In this document: positions 28,115 through 36,131 of the stretch, piece by piece
How the letters are laid out: each line of letters opens with the position of its first letter
Numbering within the stretch: the stretch's first letter is position 1
NCBI RefSeq assembly: GCF_900110775.1
Contig: NZ_FOEP01000002.1
Coordinates: 62,001-126,000 of the forward strand
Direction: 5' to 3'
Length of the DNA stretch: 64,000 bases
Source: Thalassovita taeanensis
Lineage (GTDB): Bacteria > Pseudomonadota > Alphaproteobacteria > Rhodobacterales > Rhodobacteraceae
Program-made: the position numbers and the translations under genes
The notes under the pieces: model-generated
Seen by the model: only the letters and a program-made list of their open reading frames with translations
Database searches by the model: none
Told to the model about the DNA's origin: nothing

Positions 28115-29134
28115 TTAGCCAAACAGATCATTCTGCCCCTTCGGCGCGGCCATGCCCAGATGGGTCCAAGCCTTCTGCGCAAGCATCCGCCCGCGCGGAG
28201 TTCGCTGGATCAGGCCTTGCTGCAAGAGAAACGGCTCTATCACCTCTTCCAGCGCGTCGCGACTCTCGGACAGCGCAGCACTCAGCGTTTCGATCCCCAC
28301 CGGGCCACCCATGTAATTCTCGGCGATCAGCGTCAGATACCGTCGGTCGGCGCCATCCAGCCCCAGATGATCCACCCCCAGCCGGGTCAGCGCGTGATCG
28401 GCCATCGCCTGTGTCACCCGGCCGTTGCCCTCGACCACGGCGAAATCCACCACCCGGCGCAGCAGGCGACCGGCAATGCGCGGTGTCCCGCGCGAGCGTT
28501 TGGCAATCTCGCGTGCGCCATCCGGTTCGGCAGGTGCACCCAGCAAGCGGGCGTTGCGGGTAACGATCTCATGCAGTTCATCCTCGGTATAGAATTGCAA
28601 CCGTGTCGGAATACCGAACCGGTCGCGCAGCGGGGTGGTCAGCAAGCCCATCCGCGTGGTCGCCCCGACCAGCGTAAAGGGCTGCAATTCGATCCGTACC
28701 GTACGCGCGGCGGGGCCTTCGCCGATCACCAGGTCCAGCTCGTAATCTTCCAGCGCCGGATACAGCACTTCTTCGACGGCAGGGTTCAGGCGGTGGATTT
28801 CGTCGATGAACAGAACGTCGCGCGCTTCCAGATTGGTCAGGATCGCCGCCAGATCGCCCGCCTTGGCCAGAACCGGCCCCGAGGTCATGCGGAACCCCAC
28901 CCCCAACTCGCGCGCCATAATCTGCGCCAGCGTCGTCTTACCCAAGCCCGGAGGGCCGTGAAACAGCGTGTGATCCATCGCTTCGCCACGCTGGCGGGCG
29001 GATTGGATGAAAACCTTGAGGTTGGCGCGCGCCTCGGCCTGGCCGATGAACTCGTCCAATGCCTGCGGACGCAGAGCGCGGTCATTGTCCTCGGGCAAAC
29101 GATCAGGGCGCAGGTTGGGGTCGGGCTCGGTCAT
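28115..29134 (-). CDS. ruvB: Holliday-junction branch-migration helicase RuvB
   Basis: AAA+ motor that drives branch migration with RuvA and supports RuvC cleavage. The 339-residue protein has Walker [11 protein letters not shown] (59-68), Walker [12 protein letters not shown], sensor-1 [20 protein letters not shown], and the C-terminal winged helix ([20 protein letters not shown]). It follows ruvA by 3 bases in the standard ruvC-ruvA-ruvB order. Confidence 0.98.
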   Translation of the reverse strand: MTEPDPNLRPDRLPEDNDRALRPQALDEFIGQAEARANLKVFIQSARQRGEAMDHTLFHGPPGLGKTTLAQIMARELGVGFRMTSGPVLAKAGDLAAILTNLEARDVLFIDEIHRLNPAVEEVLYPALEDYELDLVIGEGPAARTVRIELQPFTLVGATTRMGLLTTPLRDRFGIPTRLQFYTEDELHEIVTRNARLLGAPAEPDGAREIAKRSRGTPRIAGRLLRRVVDFAVVEGNGRVTQAMADHALTRLGVDHLGLDGADRRYLTLIAENYMGGPVGIETLSAALSESRDALEEVIEPFLLQQGLIQRTPRGRMLAQKAWTHLGMAAPKGQNDLFG

Positions 29135-29137
29135 CGC

Positions 29138-29812
29138 TTAGCCTTTCGGAGCCAGCAGCTTCAGCGCGGCATGGATCAGGGCGGGCGTTTCGGCATCCGG
29201 CTGGTCCGTCGCGGCCTGCGCGACAGCGCCCGCCGCCTCGGACGGGGCATAGCCAAGATTGGACAAGGCGGACAGAGCCTCGGATTGCGCGGTGGCGCTG
29301 CTGGGGCGCGCGGGCGCAGGCTTGGACTTTGACACAGGGTCAGGCACTTCGATCACCTCAGCCTCGTCGGTCCCCATGGCGGCGGACAGCGTGGCGCCCA
29401 TCGCCATAATCCCCGGCGCCTTGTCCTTCAGTTCCAGCACGATCCGCTGCGCCGTTTTCGGCCCGATGCCCTTGGCCGCCTTGACCGCGTTCACATCCCC
29501 CAGCGCAATCGCCCGGCTGACGCCCTCGGGCCCCAAGGTGCCCAAAATCGCCAGAGAGGCTTTGGCCCCAATCCCCTGCACCCCCATCAACAGCCGGTGC
29601 CACTCTTTTTCCAGCAGGGTCGGGAACCCGAACAATTGCAAAAGGTCCTCGCGCACCAGAAGATCTGTATAGAGCGCCACCGCCTCACCCATTCGCGGCA
29701 GGCTAGCCAACGTCCGATCCGAGCAATAGACCAGATAGCCCACGCCGCGCACGTCGATCAGCACATGATCCTCACCGCGATACTCCAGCCGCCCGGAAAT
29801 CTTGCCAATCAT
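29138..29812 (-). CDS. ruvA: Holliday-junction-binding protein RuvA
   Basis: Tetrameric junction-binding protein that loads RuvB. The 224-residue protein has the OB-fold N-terminus ([21 protein letters not shown]), helix-hairpin-helix motifs ([39 protein letters not shown]), an Ala/Pro/Ser linker, and a C-terminal UBA-like domain ([13 protein letters not shown]). Its ATG overlaps the ruvC stop by 4 bases. It is slightly longer than the enteric protein because of the linker. Confidence 0.97.
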   Translation of the reverse strand: MIGKISGRLEYRGEDHVLIDVRGVGYLVYCSDRTLASLPRMGEAVALYTDLLVREDLLQLFGFPTLLEKEWHRLLMGVQGIGAKASLAILGTLGPEGVSRAIALGDVNAVKAAKGIGPKTAQRIVLELKDKAPGIMAMGATLSAAMGTDEAEVIEVPDPVSKSKPAPARPSSATAQSEALSALSNLGYAPSEAAGAVAQAATDQPDAETPALIHAALKLLAPKG

Positions 29813-30315
29813 GCACGCACCTTTTTCTCGTACAGGCCCGCCACGCCGGGGGCGCGGGCATAATGGGCGTGACAGATGGCTATGGCCAGCGCATCCGCCG
29901 CGTCCGGGCCGTTGATCACAGCCCCGGGCAACTGCATCCTGACCATATGCTCGACCTGCACCTTCGCCGCATGCCCAACGCCAACAACCGTTTTCTTGAC
30001 CTTGTTGGGGGCGTATTCTCCGATGCTCAGCCCAGCCTGCGCAGGCACCAACAGCGCGATCCCGCGTGCCTGACCCAGCTTCAGCGTCCCGACCGCATCC
30101 TTGTTGACGAAAGTCTGCTCAACCGCCGCCGTATCGGGGGCGTACTGACGCAACACCGCACTCAGCTGAGTGTGCAAAGACAACAGACGCATCGCCAGAT
30201 CGTCGCCCTCGGAGTGGCAAACACCGTTCGCCACATGGGTGAGTCGGCTTCCTTCAGCATCGATCACCCCCCATCCGAGATTGCGCAAACCGGGATCAAT
30301 CCCCAAAACCCGCAT
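29809..30315 (-). CDS. ruvC: Holliday-junction endonuclease RuvC
   Basis: Resolvase that nicks Holliday junctions symmetrically. The 168-residue protein begins with the catalytic Asp motif [16 protein letters not shown] (Asp7). The second acidic site lies in AAVEQTFVN, and the C-terminal acidic cluster is in [17 protein letters not shown]. It is first of the long (-) strand run through ruvAB, tol-pal, tilS and ftsH; 321 bases upstream are shared with the divergent DUF1127 gene. Confidence 0.97.
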   Translation of the reverse strand: MRVLGIDPGLRNLGWGVIDAEGSRLTHVANGVCHSEGDDLAMRLLSLHTQLSAVLRQYAPDTAAVEQTFVNKDAVGTLKLGQARGIALLVPAQAGLSIGEYAPNKVKKTVVGVGHAAKVQVEHMVRMQLPGAVINGPDAADALAIAICHAHYARAPGVAGLYEKKVRA

Positions 30316-30636
30316 CCCTGCCCCCTGCTCTGTTGCTTTTTTACCCCACTAGCACGAAAGGCGAACAAAGGCCAACGCGAATACATCCGTGCGCCGGAAT
30401 GGCGCTTTTTGCATATAAATCGCTGCGGCGCAGCAAATTGCGACATTTAGAGTGTGGAAACCGACGCCAGAAGCCGATCCATCGCCCTTTTTTGCAAGGC
30501 GATTAGCACCCCGCGGCGCCCATGCACAAACCGCATAGGACTTATGCAATCTACCCCAGTTGTGCGCGCTAATTGGGCGTTTTATGTGCCAGCTATGAAC
30601 GGTGATCGTTCTACAACCCAAACCGAGGAACCTGAT
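30316..30636. other. Divergent ruvC/DUF1127 intergenic region
   Basis: 321 bases without a convincing gene. It contains AT-rich GCATATAAAT (30411-30420) and two small inverted repeats: ATCGCC/GGCGAT (30481-30503) and GCATA-GGACT-TATGC (30532-30546). Promoters for both flanking genes are expected here, but none matches the consensus well. Confidence 0.5.
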
Positions 30637-30846
30637 ATGGCTGTCTATGACAACACCCGCACCCAGTATCAGGCTGGCGGAGTCGCCAGCCGTATTTCAA
30701 ATATGCTCGCGTCCGTGATCGGCGCTGCGGCAACGTGGAATGACGCGCGCGTCACCCGCAATGCCCTGTCGCGCCTGTCGGACCGCGAGCTGGAAGATAT
30801 CGGCCTGTCCCGTGGCGATATTGACTTCGTAGTCGTCAAGCGCTGA
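30637..30846 (+). CDS. Small DUF1127 protein
   Basis: The 69-residue protein has a C-terminal DUF1127 domain (NALSRLSDRELEDIGLSRGD). DUF1127 proteins are Arg/Lys-rich helical proteins; some in alphaproteobacteria bind RNA and modulate small-RNA turnover and phosphate or carbon responses (family knowledge). ATG 30637 is set by GAGGAA six bases upstream; a longer in-frame reading from 30454 has no domain support. It is a single-gene unit closed by a strong terminator. Confidence 0.88.
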   Translation: MAVYDNTRTQYQAGGVASRISNMLASVIGAAATWNDARVTRNALSRLSDRELEDIGLSRGDIDFVVVKR

Positions 30847-30870
30847 TACCCAGCCGGGCACAAAACAAAC

Positions 30871-30908
30871 ACGACCGCGTCGAAGGTTCGACGCGGTCGT
30901 TTTGCTTT
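30871..30908 (+). terminator. Bidirectional Rho-independent terminator
   Basis: Perfect 14-bp stem ACGACCGCGTCGAA / TTCGACGCGGTCGT (30871-30884 and 30887-30900) with a 2-base apex (effectively a tighter stem with a tetraloop). TTTGCTTT follows on the (+) strand. On the (-) strand the hairpin is followed by GTTTGTTTTG, so it can end both the DUF1127 message and the convergent small membrane gene. Confidence 0.9.
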
Positions 30909-30926
30909 AAACAGGTGCAGCGGATG

Positions 30927-31271
30927 TCAGCGCAAATATGGCCGGATCTGCTGCGCAATGTAGGCTGACACCGGATCGGACTGCATCACCACCGCCCCTA
31001 GCTGCTCAACAGCCGGACCATCTTGCAGACCACGCACACGGTCATCATAGATGCCAAAGCCAAGATGCGCCATCAACAGCGCCTTGAACCCCAGAAATCC
31101 GAGAGCTAGAAGAAAAAGTCCACGCAATGGCACGCCTCGGCGGACCCTGCGGGGTCGGGTGACGATCAGCCCATCCCGGTCGACAATAGTAACATACCCA
31201 TGCTTCAGACGGGCACGGCTGCGGTCAATTCGGCGCAACCTTTGATCAAACTCGTTAAACGCGTCGGCCAT
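30927..31271 (-). CDS. Small single-pass membrane protein, unknown
   Basis: Predicted 114-residue protein of unknown function. GGAGG six bases before ATG 31271 fixes the start; an upstream in-frame start (31334) has no ribosome site. A basic N-terminal part (RLRRIDRSRARLKHG; RPRRVRRG) precedes one membrane helix (about 51-70, LRGLFLLALGFLGFKALLMA). A periplasmic tail ends AYIAQQIRPYLR. It is convergent with the DUF1127 gene and shares its terminator. Confidence 0.75.
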   Translation of the reverse strand: MADAFNEFDQRLRRIDRSRARLKHGYVTIVDRDGLIVTRPRRVRRGVPLRGLFLLALGFLGFKALLMAHLGFGIYDDRVRGLQDGPAVEQLGAVVMQSDPVSAYIAQQIRPYLR

Positions 31272-31383
31272 ATCAGCCTCCTGGTCGTGGCCCCCACCGC
31301 GACACAAGGAAAAATTACCGTCGAATTGTGGCATTTCTGGGGCAGCTGCCTAAAAGTTGCTGCAATTTCGACGTGAATTCACT

Positions 31384-32250
31384 TCATTTATTAAGAGTGA
31401 GCGTCGTCCATTCACCAATCTCTTCGCGGTGGGTAAGATTGATGCCATTCCGTGCATAAACCGCAATCACATCATCAGCTTGCTCGTTCAGAATGCCCGA
31501 GAGAATCGCATAGCCGCCAGCCGAGAGATTCGCCGCCATTGACGGGGCAAGGTCAATCAGCGGGCCTTTGAGGATGTTGGCAAAGACCAGATCGAAGGGG
31601 GCAGCAGCGCTCAAATCAGGGTGATCGAACCCCGCCGCCTCAAGGCAGGTGACACGGCCCGCCAGAGCGTTGACGCGCACATTGGCCTCGGCCACCTCGA
31701 CGGCGACCTCGTCAATATCGCTGGCCAGAACCGGGTTCGGCCAGATGCGTGCCGCCGCCATCGCCAGTACAGCGGTGCCGCAGCCGATATCAGCCACGTT
31801 TTGCCCGACAAAGCCCGCATTCGCCAACCGGTCCAGCGCGCGCAAGCAGCCCTGCGTGGTGCCGTGATGCCCAGTGCCAAAGGCCATCGCCGCCTCAATC
31901 AGCAGCGCTTCGGCGCCGTCCGGCACTTTGTCAGCGTCATGACTGCCATAGACAAAGAACCGCCCGGCCACGACCGGCGCCAGCTCGCGCTTGACCTTGG
32001 CGACCCAATCGGTTTCAGGCAGCTCGGAAATGGCGAAAGGTTTCGCACCAAAGGCCGCCGCCAGAACGGCCAGCCCGGTTTCATCCGGCGCCTCAATGAA
32101 ATAACCACCGACCTCCCACAGGCCCGAACCATCTTCGATCTCGAAGACGCCAACGCCAGTGGGTTCCGGCTCCAGCCGCTCCATCGCTTCGCCAAGCGCC
32201 TCGGCAGGGTCTTTTCCGGTCAGGGTGGTCAGGGCGGTGAATGTGGGCAT
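31384..32250 (-). CDS. prmA: Ribosomal protein L11 methyltransferase
   Basis: SAM-dependent enzyme that trimethylates L11 residues. The 288-residue protein has a divergent N-terminal substrate-recognition domain, then the family signature AMAFGTGHHGTTQGCL, SAM motif VADIGCGTAVLAMAA, and FDLVFANIL. It is a monocistronic-looking gene between the small membrane protein and the MATE gene. Low risk of misassignment, although the N-terminal domain is shorter than in enterobacteria. Confidence 0.93.
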   Translation of the reverse strand: MPTFTALTTLTGKDPAEALGEAMERLEPEPTGVGVFEIEDGSGLWEVGGYFIEAPDETGLAVLAAAFGAKPFAISELPETDWVAKVKRELAPVVAGRFFVYGSHDADKVPDGAEALLIEAAMAFGTGHHGTTQGCLRALDRLANAGFVGQNVADIGCGTAVLAMAAARIWPNPVLASDIDEVAVEVAEANVRVNALAGRVTCLEAAGFDHPDLSAAAPFDLVFANILKGPLIDLAPSMAANLSAGGYAILSGILNEQADDVIAVYARNGINLTHREEIGEWTTLTLNK

Positions 32251-32301
32251 GGGACTCTCCGGTGTGATCGCCTTAGCGCCTAAGCGTCCTGCCCGTCGGG
32301 G

Positions 32302-33669
32302 TCAAGCGCCCCGGCGTATGGGATGTGCATCCGGGCCGGATTGAATACCCATCCTGGCCTTGACGAACCGCCAGCCGACCCAACCCGCGACACACCCGAC
32401 CAGCACGTTCGCCACAGCCTGCGCCATCACAACGCCGGACGCCCCGTATAGCGTGCCCAAGCCAAAGGCCAGCGGCGCGATCAGCACCCCGTCGCGGGTC
32501 CAGTTTGCCACAGTCGCCCACAGCGGCCTGCCCAGATTGTTGAACGCCGAGTTTGAAACGAACAGCGCCCCGGTAAACACAAACGACCCTGCCGCGTAGT
32601 AGGAAAACACATGCACGATATGTGCACCCTCGGGGCTGAGCCCAAAGGCCGCCGCAACATAATCGGCAAAAAGCGCCAGCAGGATCCACGTCACGCCAGT
32701 GTACAGCGCGCAGAACTTCAGCGCATCGACATAGGATTTGGCCACGCGCGCATGCAGGCCCGCGCCCGCGTTCTGTCCGATGATACCGCCAATCGCCCCC
32801 GATAGGGCAAATATGCCGCCAAAGCTGAGGATCGTCAGGCGCATCACCACGCCCAGCCCGGCCACGGCGCTGTCGCCCTGCTCGGCCATGGCGCGGATCA
32901 GCACCCAGTTGCCAAACGGAGTAGAAATTTGCGTGCCAACCGCTGGCAGAGCAATCACCCAGAAGGGTTTCAGGAACAGGCGCAGATCAATCGCCTTCGG
33001 ACGCGCCAGCATGTCATGCCCACGCACCAGCCACAGAATGCCTGCGATCGCCATCACCGCGCGTGAAATCACGATCACCAACGCAGCCCCTTGCACGCCC
33101 CACCCCATCCACAGGATCAACAGCGGGTCCAGCACGACCGCAACCAGCCCCGCCGTCATGGTCACAGCCATCGACCGCCAGGCATCACCGACCGCCCGCA
33201 GGATTGCCCCGGCGCACATGCCCGCCGCGATAAGCGGCAGCGATGGCAACGAGATTTCAAGGAAAGATATCGCCACCTCCAGCGCCTCACCCTCGGCACC
33301 GGACCAGATCAACAGCGGGCGACGAAATGCAAAGACCAGCAACGCAATGGCCGCCTGCACCCCCACGCCATAGATCATGGCAGAGGTCGCAATACTGCGG
33401 GCGCGGTCGGCCTCTCCCATCCCTAGCGCGCGGCTGACCAGAGCGACGGCGCCGATCATCATGCCAATGGCGATGGAGACAACAAAGAACTGAATCGTCC
33501 CGGCGAACCCCAGCGCGGTGATCAGCACCTCGTCGTGCAGGCGACTGATCCAGAACAGCGCCAGAAAATCGACCAAAAACATGAAACTCAGGCCAAGCGA
33601 CCCGGCCATGGTCATCACGGCCACATGGCGCATGGTTGACCCGGTGGTGAACTTTGCAGGTGGGCGCAT
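32302..33669 (-). CDS. MATE-family efflux transporter
   Basis: Predicted Na+- or H+-coupled multidrug/toxin exporter with about 12 membrane helices, 455 residues. Internal twofold symmetry is visible in the repeated pattern: FALSGAIGGIIGQNAGAG in the second half mirrors IGMMIGAVALVSRALGMG in the first. The substrate cannot be told. It lies 17 bases downstream of the MFS gene on the same strand, so the two are likely co-transcribed. Confidence 0.9.
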   Translation of the reverse strand: MRPPAKFTTGSTMRHVAVMTMAGSLGLSFMFLVDFLALFWISRLHDEVLITALGFAGTIQFFVVSIAIGMMIGAVALVSRALGMGEADRARSIATSAMIYGVGVQAAIALLVFAFRRPLLIWSGAEGEALEVAISFLEISLPSLPLIAAGMCAGAILRAVGDAWRSMAVTMTAGLVAVVLDPLLILWMGWGVQGAALVIVISRAVMAIAGILWLVRGHDMLARPKAIDLRLFLKPFWVIALPAVGTQISTPFGNWVLIRAMAEQGDSAVAGLGVVMRLTILSFGGIFALSGAIGGIIGQNAGAGLHARVAKSYVDALKFCALYTGVTWILLALFADYVAAAFGLSPEGAHIVHVFSYYAAGSFVFTGALFVSNSAFNNLGRPLWATVANWTRDGVLIAPLAFGLGTLYGASGVVMAQAVANVLVGCVAGWVGWRFVKARMGIQSGPDAHPIRRGA

Positions 33670-33686
33670 ATGGTATTCCGCTGATG

Positions 33687-34919
33687 TTATTCCGCAGGGG
33701 CCGGAATGAACCGGGTGAAAATCGTCTCATTGCCCGGCTCGGGGTGGCGCGGGATCAGCAGGGCCAGACTTAGGGAAATCCCCGCCATGGCCGCCGCCAT
33801 CACAAACACCGCGCCGGGCGAGGTCAACCACAGATAGCCCAACGCCGCCGGAAGGAAAACGGCGGCAATATGATTGATGGTAAAAGCCACCGCCGCCGTG
33901 GGGGCAATATCCCCCGGATCAGCGATTTTCTGGAAATAGGTCTTGAGCGCCAAAGCCAGCGCAAAAAACATGTGGTCGATCACATACAGCACCGCCGCCA
34001 GCATCACGCCCCAACCGAACCAATAGATCCCGCCATAGGCCAAAAACACAGTCACCAGCCCTACATATTCAAAGATCAGCGCCCTACGTTCACCGAACCG
34101 CGCCACGACTTTGCCGAACACCGGGGCCAGCACCATGTTGGCCACCAGATTGATAAGATAGAGGCTGGTCACCTCATGCACGTCGAAGCCGAACCTTTCG
34201 ACCATCATGAAGCCTGCGAAAACCACGAAAATCTGCCGCCGCGCGCCTGCCATGAATTGCAGCGCGTAATACAGCCAGTACCGGCGGCGCAGGATGAACT
34301 TTTTCACCTGCGGATTGGGCGCCTCGAATTGCGGATAGGCCAGCAGGCAGAACACCGCGACCACGGCGGTAAACCCGCCCGACAACATATAAACGATATT
34401 ATAGCTCAGCCCCAGCGTTTCCCAGCTGAGCACGATCAGCAGATACGCCACCAGAGTCGAGGCCGACCCCGCGGCCAACAACCAGCCCAGCATCTGCGGC
34501 GCGCGGTCTTTCGGCAGCCACTGCAATTGCAGCGACTGGTTGACCGTCTCGTAATAGTGAAACCCGATCGAGCTGAGCATGGTGATGGTCAAAATACCGC
34601 CCAATGAAGGGAACAACGCCGTCATCGCCGTTGCCACCCCCAGCAGCGCCAGCGCCACGACGCCCAGCACCTGCTCGCGCACCACCATGATCAGAGCGAT
34701 CACACCAATGGCCAGAAAGCCCGGTATCTCGCGCACGGTGTGCAACCAGCCGATATCAGAGCCATCGAACTGCGCCACCTCAATGACAAAATTGTTCAAC
34801 AGCGCCGACCATGTGGCAAAGGCCACAGGCATGGCTGCTGCCATCAAAAACAGCAGACTGGTGGGGCGGCGCCAAAGCGGAAGGCTCTGCGCCTGTTCAA
34901 GGGTAATTGTCGGCTTCAT
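33687..34919 (-). CDS. Major facilitator superfamily transporter
   Basis: MFS permease of 410 residues with about 12 helices. ATG 34919 (MKPTITLEQAQ) is chosen because AAGGGG lies 6 bases upstream; the frame stays open for about 690 more bases, but that part is antisense to the sulfur-transporter gene and has no family features. Characteristic loops include GERRALIFEYVG and LYLINLVANMVLAPVFGKVVARFGE. Substrate unknown. It is divergent from the YeeE/YedE gene with an FNR-like site between. Confidence 0.85.
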   Translation of the reverse strand: MKPTITLEQAQSLPLWRRPTSLLFLMAAAMPVAFATWSALLNNFVIEVAQFDGSDIGWLHTVREIPGFLAIGVIALIMVVREQVLGVVALALLGVATAMTALFPSLGGILTITMLSSIGFHYYETVNQSLQLQWLPKDRAPQMLGWLLAAGSASTLVAYLLIVLSWETLGLSYNIVYMLSGGFTAVVAVFCLLAYPQFEAPNPQVKKFILRRRYWLYYALQFMAGARRQIFVVFAGFMMVERFGFDVHEVTSLYLINLVANMVLAPVFGKVVARFGERRALIFEYVGLVTVFLAYGGIYWFGWGVMLAAVLYVIDHMFFALALALKTYFQKIADPGDIAPTAAVAFTINHIAAVFLPAALGYLWLTSPGAVFVMAAAMAGISLSLALLIPRHPEPGNETIFTRFIPAPAE

Positions 34920-34961
34920 ACCCATCCCCTTACGCCCTTTGCCAAAGCTTGGCGAGGGTGT

Positions 34962-34975
34962 CTGATCTGGATCAA
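34962..34975. promoter_or_regulatory. FNR/FnrL-like binding site
   Basis: CTGAT-CTGG-ATCAA matches the FNR consensus TTGAT-N4-ATCAA at 9 of 10 specified positions. It sits in the 112-base divergent gap, centred 63 bases before the YeeE/YedE ATG and 49 bases before the MFS ATG. A start site near 35010 would place it at about -41.5, the usual activator position. Confidence 0.55.
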
Positions 34976-35031
34976 GGTAATCTGAATATGTGAATGTCAT
35001 ACCCCCTTCCAAACCACGAAAAAGGCGCGCC

Positions 35032-36093
35032 ATGGATATTCTGCCCCTTGTCGAGCGGATCGGCGAAAACCCCACCTCGGCTCTGTTTGGCCTGATCACC
35101 GGCATCCTGTTCGGCGTGGCGGCGCAGCGTTCGCGCTTTTGCCTGCGCGCGGCCACTGTGGAATTCGCGCGCGGCCAGATGGGGCCTGCGGTTACCGTCT
35201 GGTTGCTGACGTTTTCCACCGCCCTGTTCTGGGTGCAACTGTCCGAACAGATGGGTCTGATGCGGGCCGAGGATGCGCGGATGATGGCCGTGCCCGGCAC
35301 ATGGTCAGGCGCGATCATCGGCGGGCTGCTTTTCGGTGTCGGCATGGTTCTGGCGCGCGGCTGTTCGGGGCGGCTTCTGGTACTGGCCTCCACCGGCAAC
35401 CTGCGGGCGCTGGTGTCCGGGCTGGTGCTGGCCGTCGTCGCGCAGATGAGCCTGCATGGCTGGCTGGCCCCTCTGCGCGACGGGCTGGCAAAGCTGTGGC
35501 TGACTGCGGGCGGGCACAACCTGAACCTGTTGGATGCGCTTGGCCTGCCCGACTGGTTTGGTGTGGCGGCGGGTTTCGCCACGGCCCTGTTTGCGCTTGC
35601 TGTGGCGCTCAAGAATAAGATGCCCGTGGCGCGGCTTGTCTTTGCGTCTGGCGTCGGGTTCTCGGTCGCCGTGGGCTGGGTTCTGACCTATGCGCTGGCC
35701 AATGTCAGTTTTGAGCCGATGGTCATCACCTCGGCCACCTTCACCGGCCCTTCAGCCAATACGCTGATGTTTTTCCTGACCTCTGATCCGGTGCTGGAGT
35801 TCGACATCGGGCTGGTGCCGGGGGTATTTCTGGGGGGCTTCGCCGCCTCGGTCCTGCGCGGCGAATTCGAGTTTCAGGGTTTCACCAACGAAAGCTTCAT
35901 GCGCCGCTCAATGACAGGCGCTGTGCTGATGGGGTTTGGCGGGATGCTGGCAGGGGGCTGTGCGATCGGCAATGGTGTCACCGGCACCTCGATCTTTACC
36001 GGAACCAGCTGGCTGGCGCTGCTTTGCATGTGGATCGGCGCGATGCTGACCGATCGTCTGGTTGATCAACGCGGCGCCATGGCCCCGGCCTGA
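35032..36093 (+). CDS. YeeE/YedE-family sulfur (thiosulfate-like) transporter
   Basis: Membrane protein of 353 residues with about nine or ten helices. Conserved cysteine motifs of the YeeE/YedE family are visible: RSRFCLRAA near the N-terminus, LARGCSGRLL, and GGCAIGNGVTG near the C-terminus. Family members such as TsuA move thiosulfate by relay between cysteines; here the exact sulfur species is not known. ATG 35032 follows AAAAAGG; an upstream in-frame start at 34990 lies across the putative promoter. Large single-protein form rather than the split two-gene form. Confidence 0.87.
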   Translation: MDILPLVERIGENPTSALFGLITGILFGVAAQRSRFCLRAATVEFARGQMGPAVTVWLLTFSTALFWVQLSEQMGLMRAEDARMMAVPGTWSGAIIGGLLFGVGMVLARGCSGRLLVLASTGNLRALVSGLVLAVVAQMSLHGWLAPLRDGLAKLWLTAGGHNLNLLDALGLPDWFGVAAGFATALFALAVALKNKMPVARLVFASGVGFSVAVGWVLTYALANVSFEPMVITSATFTGPSANTLMFFLTSDPVLEFDIGLVPGVFLGGFAASVLRGEFEFQGFTNESFMRRSMTGAVLMGFGGMLAGGCAIGNGVTGTSIFTGTSWLALLCMWIGAMLTDRLVDQRGAMAPA

Positions 36094-36131
36094 CGTCGCA
36101 TGATCCTGCCCGAACAAGGCGCGCCGCAACG

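Noticed and set aside
34920-35612. N-terminal extension of the MFS gene on the (-) strand
   Set aside because: Overlaps the YeeE/YedE gene in antisense, is Ser/Arg/Pro-rich without family features, and AAGGGG plus ATG 34919 gives a normal MFS start.
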